This document shows positions 44,193 through 52,635 of a stretch of DNA of 64,000 nucleotides, piece after piece; position 1 is the first letter of the stretch; each line of letters begins with the position of its first letter. Below the pieces are notes generated by a model. That model saw nothing but the letters and a program-made list of their open reading frames with translations, was not told where the DNA came from and did not search any database. This DNA comes from Acidiphilium sp. (GTDB lineage Bacteria > Pseudomonadota > Alphaproteobacteria > Acetobacterales > Acetobacteraceae): NCBI GenBank assembly GCA_028688905.1, contig JAQTXH010000007.1:1-64000 (forward strand), written 5' to 3'. The position numbers and the translations under genes were made by a program.

Positions 44193-45533
44193 TCACAAGA
44201 TGCCACGCAGCCGCCGCGCCGCCGCGTTATGCGCCGCCATCAACGCCGCGAGGTCGAGTCCTGGAATGGCACCGTCGATCACCCGCCATTGCCCGGCCAC
44301 CATCACCCGGTCAGCCCGGTGCGCGCCGCAGGTGATCAGCGCCGCGAGCGGGTCGTCCGCTCCGGAAAACCGCAGTTCATCCAGTTTGAACAGCGCCAGA
44401 TCGGCCTGCAAGCCGGGCCGGATCGCGCCCAGATCGTCGCGGCCGAGGCAGCGCGCCGAACCTTCGGTCGCCCAGCGGATCGGATCGCGAAATCCCGCGG
44501 CACCGATACCGCCCCCGGCACGCTGCAACAGCATCGCCTGGCGCAATTCCTGGATCATGTTCGACCCATCGTTCGAGGTCGAACCATCCACCGCCAGCCC
44601 CACCGCAACCCCCGCTGCCTCCAGCGCCCCCACCGCGCAAATGCCCGAGCCGAGGATCATGTTCGAGGACGGACAATGCGCCACGCCGATCCCGGCCCTG
44701 CCCATCCGCCGCATTTCATCGGGCGTGAAATGAATGCCATGGGCAAACCAGGTGCGCTCGGTCAGCCAGCCCAGGTCTTCCAGATAATCCAGCGGACGCT
44801 TGCCGAAGCACGCCATGCAATAATCGTTTTCATCCTCGGTTTCCGCCAGATGCGTGTGCATCCGCAACCCGAGGCGTCGCGCCTGATCCGCCGTTTCGCG
44901 CATCAGATCGGCGGAGACCGAGAACGGCGAGCACGGTGCCAGCGCCACCTGGCTCATCGCCCCTGGTCCGGTCTGGTGCCAGCATTGCGCCAGCCGCTCG
45001 CCATCGGCCAGAATGGCATCGATGCGCTGGGTCACCCCCGGCGGCGGCAAGCCGCCATCCTCGCTCGACAGATCCATCGACCCCCGGCACAGTACCGCCC
45101 GCATGCCCAGGGCCGCGGCCTCTTGCATTTCGATATCGATCGTGTGCCCCAGGCCCGGTGGAAATATATAATGATGATCGACCGCCGTGGTGCAGCCGGA
45201 CAGCAGCAGTTCCGCCAGCGCGACGCGGCACGCAACGCGGAACTGCGCATCGGTCAACTGCGCCCAGACCGGATAAAGTGTGGTCAGCCAGTCGAACAGT
45301 TTTTTGTCGAGCGCCGGGTGGAACGCGCGGGTCAGGGTCTGATAGAAGTGGTGATGTGTGTTGATCAGTCCCGGCAGCACCACATGGGTACCCGCATCGA
45401 ACACCGCGTCCACCGCGCCGGCCGGTTGTCCGCCGGCTGGAACGAGTTCGGCGATCAACCCGGCTTCGATCACCAGCCCGCCCTCGGCACCCGCCGGCAT
45501 CCCCGCCAGCGGATTCATGATCCACAAACGCAT
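44193..45533 (-). CDS. 8-oxoguanine deaminase-like amidohydrolase
   Basis: This 446-residue protein starts at MRLWIMNPLAG (ATG 45533); the in-frame TTG at 45539 is less likely. Metal motifs are GLINTHHHFYQTLTRA, HTHLAET (with an acidic residue after), WFAHGIHF and AVDGSTSNDGSNM. The family (ATZ/TRZ-like) includes guanine, 8-oxoguanine and S-adenosylhomocysteine deaminases. The KKLFDWL and SGCTTAVDHHYIFPPG segments point to the 8-oxoguanine group, which turns 8-oxoguanine into urate. The purine transporter downstream supports a purine substrate. Confidence 0.88.
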   Translation of the reverse strand: MRLWIMNPLAGMPAGAEGGLVIEAGLIAELVPAGGQPAGAVDAVFDAGTHVVLPGLINTHHHFYQTLTRAFHPALDKKLFDWLTTLYPVWAQLTDAQFRVACRVALAELLLSGCTTAVDHHYIFPPGLGHTIDIEMQEAAALGMRAVLCRGSMDLSSEDGGLPPPGVTQRIDAILADGERLAQCWHQTGPGAMSQVALAPCSPFSVSADLMRETADQARRLGLRMHTHLAETEDENDYCMACFGKRPLDYLEDLGWLTERTWFAHGIHFTPDEMRRMGRAGIGVAHCPSSNMILGSGICAVGALEAAGVAVGLAVDGSTSNDGSNMIQELRQAMLLQRAGGGIGAAGFRDPIRWATEGSARCLGRDDLGAIRPGLQADLALFKLDELRFSGADDPLAALITCGAHRADRVMVAGQWRVIDGAIPGLDLAALMAAHNAAARRLRGIL

Positions 45534-45542
45534 GCCCAACCT

Positions 45543-45572
45543 CCCACGACGATCATGCCCACGACGATCATG
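45543..45572. repeat. Exact tandem duplication, 15 bp x 2
   Basis: CCCACGACGATCATG occurs twice head to tail just upstream of the 8-oxoguanine deaminase start, in the 74-80 bp gap after aspS. It may alter the spacing of the translation start region. It is part of a pattern of short exact duplications in this window. Confidence 0.85.
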
Positions 45573-45613
45573 AGCGGCACAGTGGTGCCGAGCAAAAGGT
45601 TTCTGCGGTTACT

Positions 45614-47398
45614 CTATCGCGCTTGTTTCGCCGGCAGTGCCAGCGCCAGCGACAATTCCTTCAGGCGGCTGGGGGCGATGGGAGCGGGTGCGCCCATCAT
45701 GAGGTCTTCGCCTTGCTGGTTGAGCGGAAAGGCGATGACTTCGCGCAGATTAGGTTCGTCGGCGAGCAGCATAACCATGCGGTCGATCCCCGGTGCCGAA
45801 CCGCCGTGCGGTGGCGCGCCGTAGCGGAAGGCGTTCAACATGCCGCCGAACCGTGCTTCGACCTCTTCCGCGCCGTAGCCGGCGATTTCGAAGGCGCGCA
45901 GCATGACGTCGGGCCGATGGTTGCGGATCGCGCCCGAGGAGAGTTCGATCCCGTTGCAGACGATATCGTATTGGAAGGCCTTGATGGTCAGCGGGTCCTG
46001 CTGGTTCAGCGCCTCCAGGCCACCTTGCGGCATCGAGAACGGGTTGTGGCTGAACGCGATCTGGCCGGTTTCCTCATCCATTTCATACATCGGGAAGTCG
46101 ACGATCCAGCAGAACTCGAACTTCTGCGGGTCGATCAGCCCGAGATCGGTGCCAAGTCTGGTTCGCACCGCGCCGGCGAATTTGGCGGCGTCGAGCGGTT
46201 TACCGGCGGCGAAAAAGATCGCATCGCCCGGTTTGGCGTCGCAAGCGATGCGAATGGCGTCGCTGCGGGCGGGTTCGAGGTTTTTGGCGATCGGACCTTT
46301 CGCGCCATCGGGTTCATAGATGATGTAGCCGAGGCCCCCGGCTCCTTCGGCACGCGCCCATTCGTTGAGTTTGTCGAAAAAGCTGCGCGGGTTGCCACCG
46401 GTTCCAGGTGCTGGAATCGCGCGGACCACACCGCCGGCGGCGACGATTTTGGCGAACAGGCCAAAGCCGGAGTCGCGGAAATGCGCGGTTACGTCGGTGA
46501 TCAGCAGCGGATTGCGCAGGTCGGGCTTGTCCGAGCCATATTTGAGCAGCGCCTCGTCGTAGGCGATGCGGGGGAATGGCCAGTCATTGACCGTCTTGCC
46601 GCCGGAAAATTCGCGGAACAGGCCACCGAGCACCGGTTCGATGGTGGCGAACACGTCTTCTTGCGTCACAAAACTCATCTCGAAATCGAGCTGATAGAAT
46701 TCGCCCGGCGCGCGGTCAGCCCGGCTCGCCTCGTCGCGAAAACAGGGCGCGATCTGGAAATAGCGGTCGAATCCGGCGACCATCAGCAATTGCTTGAACT
46801 GCTGCGGTGCTTGCGGCAGAGCGTAGAATTTGCCGGGGTGCAACCGCGCCGGCACCAGAAAATCCCGCGCCCCTTCCGGTGACGATGCTGTCAGAATCGG
46901 CGTGGTGAATTCGGTGAAGCCGCGTGCCGTCATTTCCCAGCGCAACCACGCAATCACGTTGGCGCGGAGCATGATGTTGCGGTGCAGTTTTTCGCGCCGC
47001 AGATCGAGGAATCGGTAACGCAGCCGCAAATCCTCGGGGAACTGGGCATCGCCCGCCACCTGGATCGGCAGGATATCGGCGGTCGACTGCACCACCAGGC
47101 TTTCCACCCGCAACTCGATCTCGCCGGTCGGCAGGCGGGGGTTGATCGTGGTATCATCGCGCTCGACCACCGTGCCGGTCACGGTGATCACGCTTTCGAC
47201 CCGGAGTGCTTCCGCCTTATCGAACACCGGCGAGCCGTTCGGAAACACGCACTGGGTAATCCCGAAATGATCGCGCAGATCGATGAACAACAGCCCGCCG
47301 TGGTCGCGCTTGACGTTCACCCAACCCGACAGGCGCACGATGCTGCCGGCGTCGACCGCGCGGAGAGCGCCGCAGTGATGGGTGCGATATTCGTGCAT
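45614..47398 (-). CDS. aspS: Aspartyl-tRNA synthetase
   Basis: This 594-residue class II synthetase is of the bacterial long form. The N-terminal OB-fold starts [43 protein letters not shown]. Motif 2 is [24 protein letters not shown], the GAD insertion lies between about 285 and 415, and motif 3 is [19 protein letters not shown]. In organisms lacking AsnRS this enzyme also charges tRNA-Asn for GatCAB. It is divergent from rnd. Confidence 0.97.
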   Translation of the reverse strand: MHEYRTHHCGALRAVDAGSIVRLSGWVNVKRDHGGLLFIDLRDHFGITQCVFPNGSPVFDKAEALRVESVITVTGTVVERDDTTINPRLPTGEIELRVESLVVQSTADILPIQVAGDAQFPEDLRLRYRFLDLRREKLHRNIMLRANVIAWLRWEMTARGFTEFTTPILTASSPEGARDFLVPARLHPGKFYALPQAPQQFKQLLMVAGFDRYFQIAPCFRDEASRADRAPGEFYQLDFEMSFVTQEDVFATIEPVLGGLFREFSGGKTVNDWPFPRIAYDEALLKYGSDKPDLRNPLLITDVTAHFRDSGFGLFAKIVAAGGVVRAIPAPGTGGNPRSFFDKLNEWARAEGAGGLGYIIYEPDGAKGPIAKNLEPARSDAIRIACDAKPGDAIFFAAGKPLDAAKFAGAVRTRLGTDLGLIDPQKFEFCWIVDFPMYEMDEETGQIAFSHNPFSMPQGGLEALNQQDPLTIKAFQYDIVCNGIELSSGAIRNHRPDVMLRAFEIAGYGAEEVEARFGGMLNAFRYGAPPHGGSAPGIDRMVMLLADEPNLREVIAFPLNQQGEDLMMGAPAPIAPSRLKELSLALALPAKQAR

Positions 47399-47481
47399 CG
47401 GGGACCAGTCCTGAATGAAATCAGGCGCAAATGACCGGCACGGGTCTTTCCTGTCAAGACAGGGCGTGCCACTGACCTGAC

Positions 47482-48663
47482 ATGAAGCCGAACGTACAAT
47501 TCGCCGAACCCGTCCTGATCACCACCACTGAAGCACTCGCTGCGCTGTGCGCACGCCTCGCCGCCGAGACTTACGTGACGGTCGATACCGAATTCATGCG
47601 CGAGCGCACCTACTACCCCGAATTATGCGTGGTCCAACTCGGCGGCGCGCAGGATGTCGCGGTGGTCGATGCGCAGGCGAAGGGACTTGACCTAGCCCCG
47701 CTGGGCACGCTGCTCGCCAACCCGGCGGTGGTCAAGGTGTTTCACGCCTGCCGGCAGGATATCGAGATTTTCCTGCTGAAATTCGGGACCGTGCCGACCC
47801 CGATTTTCGATACCCAGGTGGCCGCGATGGTCGCCGGATTCGGCGATCAGGTGGGGTACGACACCCTTGTATCGTCTTTGGCTGGCGGCAATATCGACAA
47901 GGCGCATCGGTTTTCCGACTGGCAGGCCCGCCCGCTCTCACCGGCACAGGTCGCCTATGCGGCGGCGGATGTGACGTGGCTGCGGCTGGTCTATGAGGCC
48001 CTGCGTGACCGCTTGCAGCGGGAGGGACGGCTGGAATGGGTCGCCGAGGAGGCCGCCATCCTCGACCAGCCCGGCACCTACCGGACCGACCCCGCCGATG
48101 CCTGGCACCGGCTGAAACTGCGTGGGACGAACCGGCGGCAACTGGCGATCATTCAAGCGATCGCCGCCTGGCGCGAGCGCGAGGCGATGCGGATCAACAT
48201 TCCCCGCCAGCGGGTGATCAAGGATGAACAAATCCCCGAACTCGCGGCCCTGGCCCCCTCCGACGCCGAGGGCCTGACCCGGGTGCGTGGCATCACGCGG
48301 GGATTCGCGGAGGGCAAATCCGGTCTCTCGCTCCTCGCGGTGATCGCAACGGCCAAGGCGCTGCCTGAACGCGACCTGCCGAGCCTGCCGCGTGGTAACG
48401 ACATGGCCAAGCCCTCGCCCGCCCTGGTGGCGCTGCTCAAGGTGCTGCTCGCCGAACGCGCCAACGCCAACCACGTCGCTGCCCGGCTGATCGCCTCGAG
48501 CGATGATATCGACACCCTGGCCGGCGAGGACGCACCCGATCTGCCCTGCTTGTCCGGCTGGCGGGCGGACGTGTTCGGCACCGATGCGCTCCGGCTGAAA
48601 GCGGGCAAAATCGCCCTGGCGGCGAAGGGCCGGCGGGTCGAGGTGGTGGAGTTAACGGGTTAA
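47482..48663 (+). CDS. rnd: Ribonuclease D
   Basis: This 393-residue 3'-5' exoribonuclease takes part in tRNA 3' maturation. The DEDD catalytic motifs are [22 protein letters not shown] (ExoI, Asp and Glu), [16 protein letters not shown] (ExoII, Asp) and [16 protein letters not shown] (ExoIII, Asp with the Tyr). An HRDC domain follows from about residue 210 ([19 protein letters not shown]). It ends 45 bp before the convergent phaB stop, with an AT-rich palindrome in between. Confidence 0.96.
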   Translation: MKPNVQFAEPVLITTTEALAALCARLAAETYVTVDTEFMRERTYYPELCVVQLGGAQDVAVVDAQAKGLDLAPLGTLLANPAVVKVFHACRQDIEIFLLKFGTVPTPIFDTQVAAMVAGFGDQVGYDTLVSSLAGGNIDKAHRFSDWQARPLSPAQVAYAAADVTWLRLVYEALRDRLQREGRLEWVAEEAAILDQPGTYRTDPADAWHRLKLRGTNRRQLAIIQAIAAWREREAMRINIPRQRVIKDEQIPELAALAPSDAEGLTRVRGITRGFAEGKSGLSLLAVIATAKALPERDLPSLPRGNDMAKPSPALVALLKVLLAERANANHVAARLIASSDDIDTLAGEDAPDLPCLSGWRADVFGTDALRLKAGKIALAAKGRRVEVVELTG

Positions 48664-48670
48664 TGGCAAG

Positions 48671-48702
48671 GCAAGCGGTTCTTTTTTGAAAAAAGAAAAA
48701 CT
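48671..48702. terminator. AT-rich palindrome copy F, likely bidirectional terminator
   Basis: TTCTTTTTT-G-AAAAAAGAA is a near-perfect palindrome (48679-48697) flanked by GGCAAGCGG and AAACTTTTCATCAAT. It fills the 44-bp gap between the convergent rnd and acetoacetyl-CoA reductase genes. The flank GGCAAGCGGTTCTTTTTT matches the reverse complement of copy E at 29730-29757. Confidence 0.7.
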
Positions 48703-48707
48703 TTTCA

Positions 48708-49430
48708 TCAATACATATGCTGGCCGCCGTTGATCGACAGCGTCGATCCCGTCACGAACTCCGCGTCATCGGCGGTCAGAAACACCACGCCACGCGCAAT
48801 GTCCTCCGCATGACCCAACCGGCCCACCGGAATTTTTGCAATGATTTTTTCCAGCACGTCCGGCGGCACCGCGCGCACCATTTCGGTATCGACATAGCCG
48901 GGTGCGATCGTGTTCACCGTAATGTTGAACCGCGCGCCCTCTTGCGCCAGCGCCTTGGTGAAGCCGTGGATGCCCGATTTGGCAGCCGCATAATTCACCT
49001 GCCCATACTGTCCCGCCTGGCCGTTGATCGACCCGATATTCACCATCCGGCCGAATTTTTTCGCCTTCATGCCATCGAAGGTCAGTTTGCACAGGTTGAA
49101 ACAGGAACCGAGGTTGGTATCGATCACCGCATCCCACATGTCGCGCGTCATCCGCGACATCGTGCCGTCGCGGGTGATGCCGGCGTTGTTGACCAGAATT
49201 TCGATCGGACCTAGCCGATTGGTTATCGAGGCCACCGCATCCGAACAGGCCTGAAAATCGCTGGCGTCGAATTTTATCGCTTCGATGCCGTGAACTTCGG
49301 TGAAATTTTCCGCCGCCGTCTGGTTGCCGACGTAGCTCGCAACCACGGTGCGCCCCGCCGCCTTGAGCGCGATGCTGATGGCAGCCCCAATCCCCCTGGT
49401 GCCGCCGGTGACAAGTGCGATTCTTGACAT
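48708..49430 (-). CDS. phaB: Acetoacetyl-CoA reductase
   Basis: This 240-residue SDR family enzyme reduces acetoacetyl-CoA to (R)-3-hydroxybutyryl-CoA for polyhydroxybutyrate synthesis. The cofactor motif is ALVTGGTRGIGAAIS, with LVNNAGI, the catalytic Ser in VNIGSINGQAGQYGQ and the YxxxK motif YAAAKSG. It resembles PhbB more than FabG in GQYGQVNYAAAKSGIHGFTKALA and the C-terminal GGQHMY. It stands alone; no phaA or phaC adjoins. Confidence 0.92.
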   Translation of the reverse strand: MSRIALVTGGTRGIGAAISIALKAAGRTVVASYVGNQTAAENFTEVHGIEAIKFDASDFQACSDAVASITNRLGPIEILVNNAGITRDGTMSRMTRDMWDAVIDTNLGSCFNLCKLTFDGMKAKKFGRMVNIGSINGQAGQYGQVNYAAAKSGIHGFTKALAQEGARFNITVNTIAPGYVDTEMVRAVPPDVLEKIIAKIPVGRLGHAEDIARGVVFLTADDAEFVTGSTLSINGGQHMY

Positions 49431-49520
49431 TTTTTTCGCTCCCTACAGAAATTTAGCCCATGCAATGTGAACCCATACCGGCCCGCATGTCCATGATCAA
49501 AATCAAGGCAGCACCACCAA

Positions 49521-50243
49521 TCAGGCGCGGAATTGCGACAGTTTCGACCGCTGGTCACCGGAGGGAGAAAAATTGCCGGGATCGAGCCAGGCCAGGAACG
49601 CGGCTTTGACCGGCGGCCATTCGCCATCGAGAATCGAATACCAGGCGGTGTCACGATTCCGGCCCTGGGTCACCAGTTTCTGCCGGAACACCCCCTCCAG
49701 CCGAAAGCCGAACCGTTCGGCGGCGCGGCGCGAGGGCGCGTTCAGACTGTGGCACTGCCATTCATAGCGACGATAACCGAGTTCATCGAAGGCGCGGTGC
49801 ATCATCAGAAACATCGCCTCGGTCCCGGCGCGGCTGCGCCTGAGTGCCGGGGTATAGTTCACCGCCCCCACCTCGATCGTGCCGTGCTCCGGTTCGATGC
49901 CCATATAGGCGGCATGACCGAGCGCCCGGCCCGTCGCCCGATCGACGATGGCGTAGGCGATAAACCCGGCGCGCGCCGCCATCCGGGCGATGTCGGCATA
50001 AAACGCCGCCTCGTCCGTCGGTCTCGCGGTGCGCCACCAGGTCCAGTCCCGGTCATCGGGTGCCGCCATGAAGCCGGCGATCAAATCATCGGCATGGCGC
50101 GCGGGATCGAGACGTTCGAGGCGGCAATAGGTGCCTTCCATCGGCGCGGACGATGGGACATCGCACGGGACCCAGCCGGGCACCGCGGTACCGACCGGCT
50201 GGCCATATTTGTTGCGATCGTGTTTGTTGCGATCGTGCCTCAT
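49521..50243 (-). CDS. GNAT acetyltransferase, RimJ/RimL type
   Basis: This 240-residue protein has the layout of the ribosomal-protein-type N-acetyltransferases, with YCRLERLDPARHADDL near the start, GTIEVGAVNYTPALRRSRAGTEAMFLM (acetyl-CoA region) and YEWQCHSLNAPSRRAAERFGFRLEGVFRQ near the end. Its ATG overlaps the queD stop (ATGA). The N-terminus carries a 5-residue in-frame duplication (HDRNK twice) from an exact 15-bp tandem repeat at 50208-50237. The substrate is unknown. Confidence 0.9.
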   Translation of the reverse strand: MRHDRNKHDRNKYGQPVGTAVPGWVPCDVPSSAPMEGTYCRLERLDPARHADDLIAGFMAAPDDRDWTWWRTARPTDEAAFYADIARMAARAGFIAYAIVDRATGRALGHAAYMGIEPEHGTIEVGAVNYTPALRRSRAGTEAMFLMMHRAFDELGYRRYEWQCHSLNAPSRRAAERFGFRLEGVFRQKLVTQGRNRDTAWYSILDGEWPPVKAAFLAWLDPGNFSPSGDQRSKLSQFRA

Positions 50244-50611
50244 GGCGCACCGGGTCCGCGAAAGATGCAGGATTCGCCTTCGCTGTCACGCGACACCCTT
50301 ACTTGCGTCAGGGTCGGGCACGCGGGGTAAAGGGCGGACCAGATGAAACGGGCGAGGTTTTCCAGCGTGGCGGGGCCAAGATCCGCCACCTCGTCGAGAA
50401 ACCGGTGATCGAGGGCGTCGCGCAGTCGGGCCAGGTGTCTGCCCAGCACGCCGAAATCCATCACCATGCCATCGGTACCCGGCTCGCCGCGCAGGGTGAC
50501 GGTGGCGCGATACGAATGACCGTGGATGCGTCGGCTGGCCTCGGTTTCAATCGCCCGGTTCAGCGTGTGCGCGGCTTCGAAGCGGAATTCCTTGCTGATT
50601 GTGAACATCAC
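50240..50611 (-). CDS. queD: QueD/6-pyruvoyltetrahydropterin synthase-like protein, catalytic Cys replaced
   Basis: This 123-residue T-fold protein has zinc ligands in FEAAHTL and HGHSY and the catalytic pair in LDHRFL. In Escherichia coli QueD the catalytic Cys stands four residues before the first His of HGH; here that position is Ser (EASRRIHGHSY). QueD makes 6-carboxy-tetrahydropterin for queuosine. The gene overlaps queE by 4 bp and GNAT by 4 bp, so the context fits queuosine synthesis. Either this subgroup uses another residue or it has a related reaction. Confidence 0.85.
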   Translation of the reverse strand: MMFTISKEFRFEAAHTLNRAIETEASRRIHGHSYRATVTLRGEPGTDGMVMDFGVLGRHLARLRDALDHRFLDEVADLGPATLENLARFIWSALYPACPTLTQVRVSRDSEGESCIFRGPGAP

Positions 50612-51243
50612 GGAATCCCCAGATATTTATGCGTCTGCATCGATAGCCGCCAGCGCGGATGCGCCTGGCAATAGGCGATGGCGGCGACGGTATTGGCCGC
50701 GCGGTCCGCCCCGTCCATCGGTTGCAACAGGAAATTTTTGAAATCGAGCGCGGTGAACCGCTCCGGCATCGCATCTGCCTGCGGATAGACCAGTTTTAGT
50801 TCGTCGCCGCCCGGCACTGCGAGCGAAGCCAGCGCCTTGGGGCTGACGCACAGCCAGTCGATGCCGGGCGGCGGCGCGATGGTCCCGTTGGTCTCGACCG
50901 CGATGGTGAACCCTTCGGCGTGGATGGCGTCGATCAACGCCGTATCGAGTTGCAGCAACGGTTCGCCGCCGGTGATCACCACCAGCGCGTGCTCGGTGCC
51001 GGGTGCGATCCATGCCGCGCGGATCGCCCGCGCCAACGCCGCTGCATCGGCGAATTTGCCGCCACCCACCCCTTCGGTGCCGATGAAATCGGTATCGCAG
51101 AACCGGCACACCGCCGTCGCACGATCCCCCTCGCGCCCAGACCACAAATTACACCCGGCAAACCGGCAAAACACCGCCGCCCGCCCGGCATTGCTGCCCT
51201 CGCCCTGCAAGGTCAGAAAGATTTCCTTCACGCTATAACTCAT
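50608..51243 (-). CDS. queE: 7-carboxy-7-deazaguanine synthase
   Basis: This 211-residue radical SAM enzyme starts at MSYSVKEIFLTLQGEGSNAG (ATG 51243); the frame is open upstream but lies within repeat DNA. The iron-sulfur motif is the QueE-type C-X14-C-X2-C (GCNLWSGREGDRATAVCRFC). LVVITGGEPLLQLD and VETNGTIAPP follow. It converts 6-carboxy-tetrahydropterin to CDG on the way to preQ0. It is the first gene of a three-gene overlapping set; a repeat element and 13-bp tandem repeats lie directly upstream. Confidence 0.95.
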   Translation of the reverse strand: MSYSVKEIFLTLQGEGSNAGRAAVFCRFAGCNLWSGREGDRATAVCRFCDTDFIGTEGVGGGKFADAAALARAIRAAWIAPGTEHALVVITGGEPLLQLDTALIDAIHAEGFTIAVETNGTIAPPPGIDWLCVSPKALASLAVPGGDELKLVYPQADAMPERFTALDFKNFLLQPMDGADRAANTVAAIAYCQAHPRWRLSMQTHKYLGIP

Positions 51244-51280
51244 GGCGAAACATCCATGCGGGCGACCTATCGCAATCCAT

Positions 51281-51319
51281 CCGATTTGGCCACCCGATTT
51301 GGCCACCCAACTTGGCCAC
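51281..51319. repeat. Tandem repeat, 13 bp x 3, upstream of queE
   Basis: CCGATTTGGCCAC occurs twice exactly and once as CCAACTTGGCCAC, with a further partial unit. It lies 38-76 bp upstream of the queE start, within its probable leader. The function is unknown; it is too short for CRISPR. Confidence 0.85.
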
Positions 51320-51327
51320 CCGATGTT

Positions 51328-51428
51328 GACGCCCTTGCGACAACCGAAGGCGATGAAATTGCTCGCATAAAGATTGCTCGCATTAAAAAAGATAGCGCAT
51401 GTTCGTCCTGAAACGATCATGCTCTATC
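51328..51428 (-). repeat. Hairpin repeat, copy 2, between queE and the sulfotransferase gene
   Basis: At 51391-51428 the hairpin has arms GATAG/CTATC, GCATG/CATGC and TCGT/ACGA with a 6-nt loop and two single mismatches, matching the hairpin at 5679-5714. On the minus strand it is followed by TCTTTTTTAATGCGAGCAA, a near-duplicate 15-bp unit (51358-51387), then TTTCATCGCCTTCGGTTGTCGCAAGGGCGTC. The GCATG/CATGC stem versus GCCTG/CAGGC in copy 1 is a compensated change. Confidence 0.78.
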
Positions 51429-51464
51429 GTACTTGATCGGGGCGCAAAGTCGGGTGGGATTTTC

Positions 51465-52514
51465 ATGATGAGCGAGCAAGACACACGGCGGCGGGCGATT
51501 CTGGTGCTGGGCATGCACCGCAGCGGCACCTCGGCGCTGACGCGGGTCATGGCGCTGTGCGGGGCCGATCTGCCGGCGCATTTGATGGACCCGGCCGCGG
51601 ATAACAACGAAACCGGCTTCTGGGAATCCCAAGCGGTGGTCGATCTGCATGACGCGGCATTGCTGGCGATGGGATCGTCCTGGAGCGACACCAGCAGCCT
51701 GCCCCAATCCTGGTTCGATAGCGCCGAAGCCGTCGGGTTTCAGCACCGCCTGGCGGATGTGCTGGTCGCGGAATATGGCGATGCCCCGCTTTTCATCGTG
51801 AAAGACCCGCGCTTGTGCCGCCTGATGAAACTATGGCTGCCGGTGCTGGCAGCGCAATCAATCGCGCCCCGCGTCGTGATCCCGATACGCCACCCTCTGG
51901 AAGTCGCCGCCTCGCTGCACCGGCGGGAGGGGTTCGATCCCGCGCGGTCGCTGTTGTTGTGGCTGGGCCATGCCCTGGCGGCGGAACGCGATTCGCGCGG
52001 CTTGACGCGCTGTTTCGTCACCTACGATCAACTGATGGCCGATTGGTCTCGCGTGGTTGCGCGCATCGGCACGGCGCTGGACATCGACTGGCCAACCCGA
52101 ACCGACACCGAGGCTACCGCGTTTGCGGTCGCCGGCTTCCTGACCGACCGGCTGCGCCACCACGCGATCCCGGATGACGGACCATCGGTGATGCCGGAGT
52201 GGGTGGCTGGCGTTTATCGTGAACTCGCCGCCGCCGCGGCGGGTTGCGAACCGCCGCGCGAGGCGATCGACCGGATCGGGGCCAGATTGGCCGAAGCCGA
52301 AACCCACTTTGGCCCGGTCATCGGCGCGCTGGAAACCGACCTCGCGGCAAAGTCGGCGGCCTTGCAACACTGGATCGACGCTGCCGTGGAACGCTACGGC
52401 ATCATCGAAGACCTGCGCGCCGAAATCGCGCGCGTCACCTCCGATGCAAAACCCGTTGGAAAAAACATTTTTTCTCGAACCCTCACCGCACTGCGACGGT
52501 CACGTTCCCACTAA
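51465..52514 (+). CDS. Sulfotransferase family protein
   Basis: This protein of about 349 residues starts at the ATG ATG at 51465/51468, with GGTGGGA upstream; the frame opens earlier at 51399. The PAPS-binding P-loop-like motif is LVLGMHRSGTSALTRVMALCG (about 10-30), with FIVKDPRLCRLMKLWLPVL and VVIPIRHPLEVAASLHRREG supplying the 3'-phosphate site. A C-terminal helical tail follows. It would sulfate a carbohydrate or similar acceptor. It is divergent from queE and has no pathway partners nearby. Confidence 0.9.
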   Translation: MMSEQDTRRRAILVLGMHRSGTSALTRVMALCGADLPAHLMDPAADNNETGFWESQAVVDLHDAALLAMGSSWSDTSSLPQSWFDSAEAVGFQHRLADVLVAEYGDAPLFIVKDPRLCRLMKLWLPVLAAQSIAPRVVIPIRHPLEVAASLHRREGFDPARSLLLWLGHALAAERDSRGLTRCFVTYDQLMADWSRVVARIGTALDIDWPTRTDTEATAFAVAGFLTDRLRHHAIPDDGPSVMPEWVAGVYRELAAAAAGCEPPREAIDRIGARLAEAETHFGPVIGALETDLAAKSAALQHWIDAAVERYGIIEDLRAEIARVTSDAKPVGKNIFSRTLTALRRSRSH

Positions 52515-52609
52515 ATGGCGCGACGAACCGGCTCTCTCGGCTGGTGGCCGAGGGAAATACCCGTCTCCGGCTTTGTGGCCCCGCTTGGTGGTTCAACCGC
52601 CCGCCGTAG

Positions 52610-52635
52610 CAAAACTCGACATCAAAACTCGACGT
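52610..52635. repeat. Tandem duplication, 13 bp x 2, across the GST stop codon
   Basis: CAAAACTCGAC-AT and CAAAACTCGAC-GT lie head to tail. The second copy encodes the last residues of the GST (VEF) and its stop; the first is a duplicate just outside. It is another example of the short duplications in this window. Confidence 0.8.

Noticed and set aside
51281-51319. Possible CRISPR-like array upstream of queE
   Set aside because: The 13-bp units are directly adjacent without spacers, and no cas genes are near.
51244-51464. preQ1 riboswitch before queE-queD
   Set aside because: No recognisable preQ1-I or preQ1-II core was seen; the region is repeat DNA.
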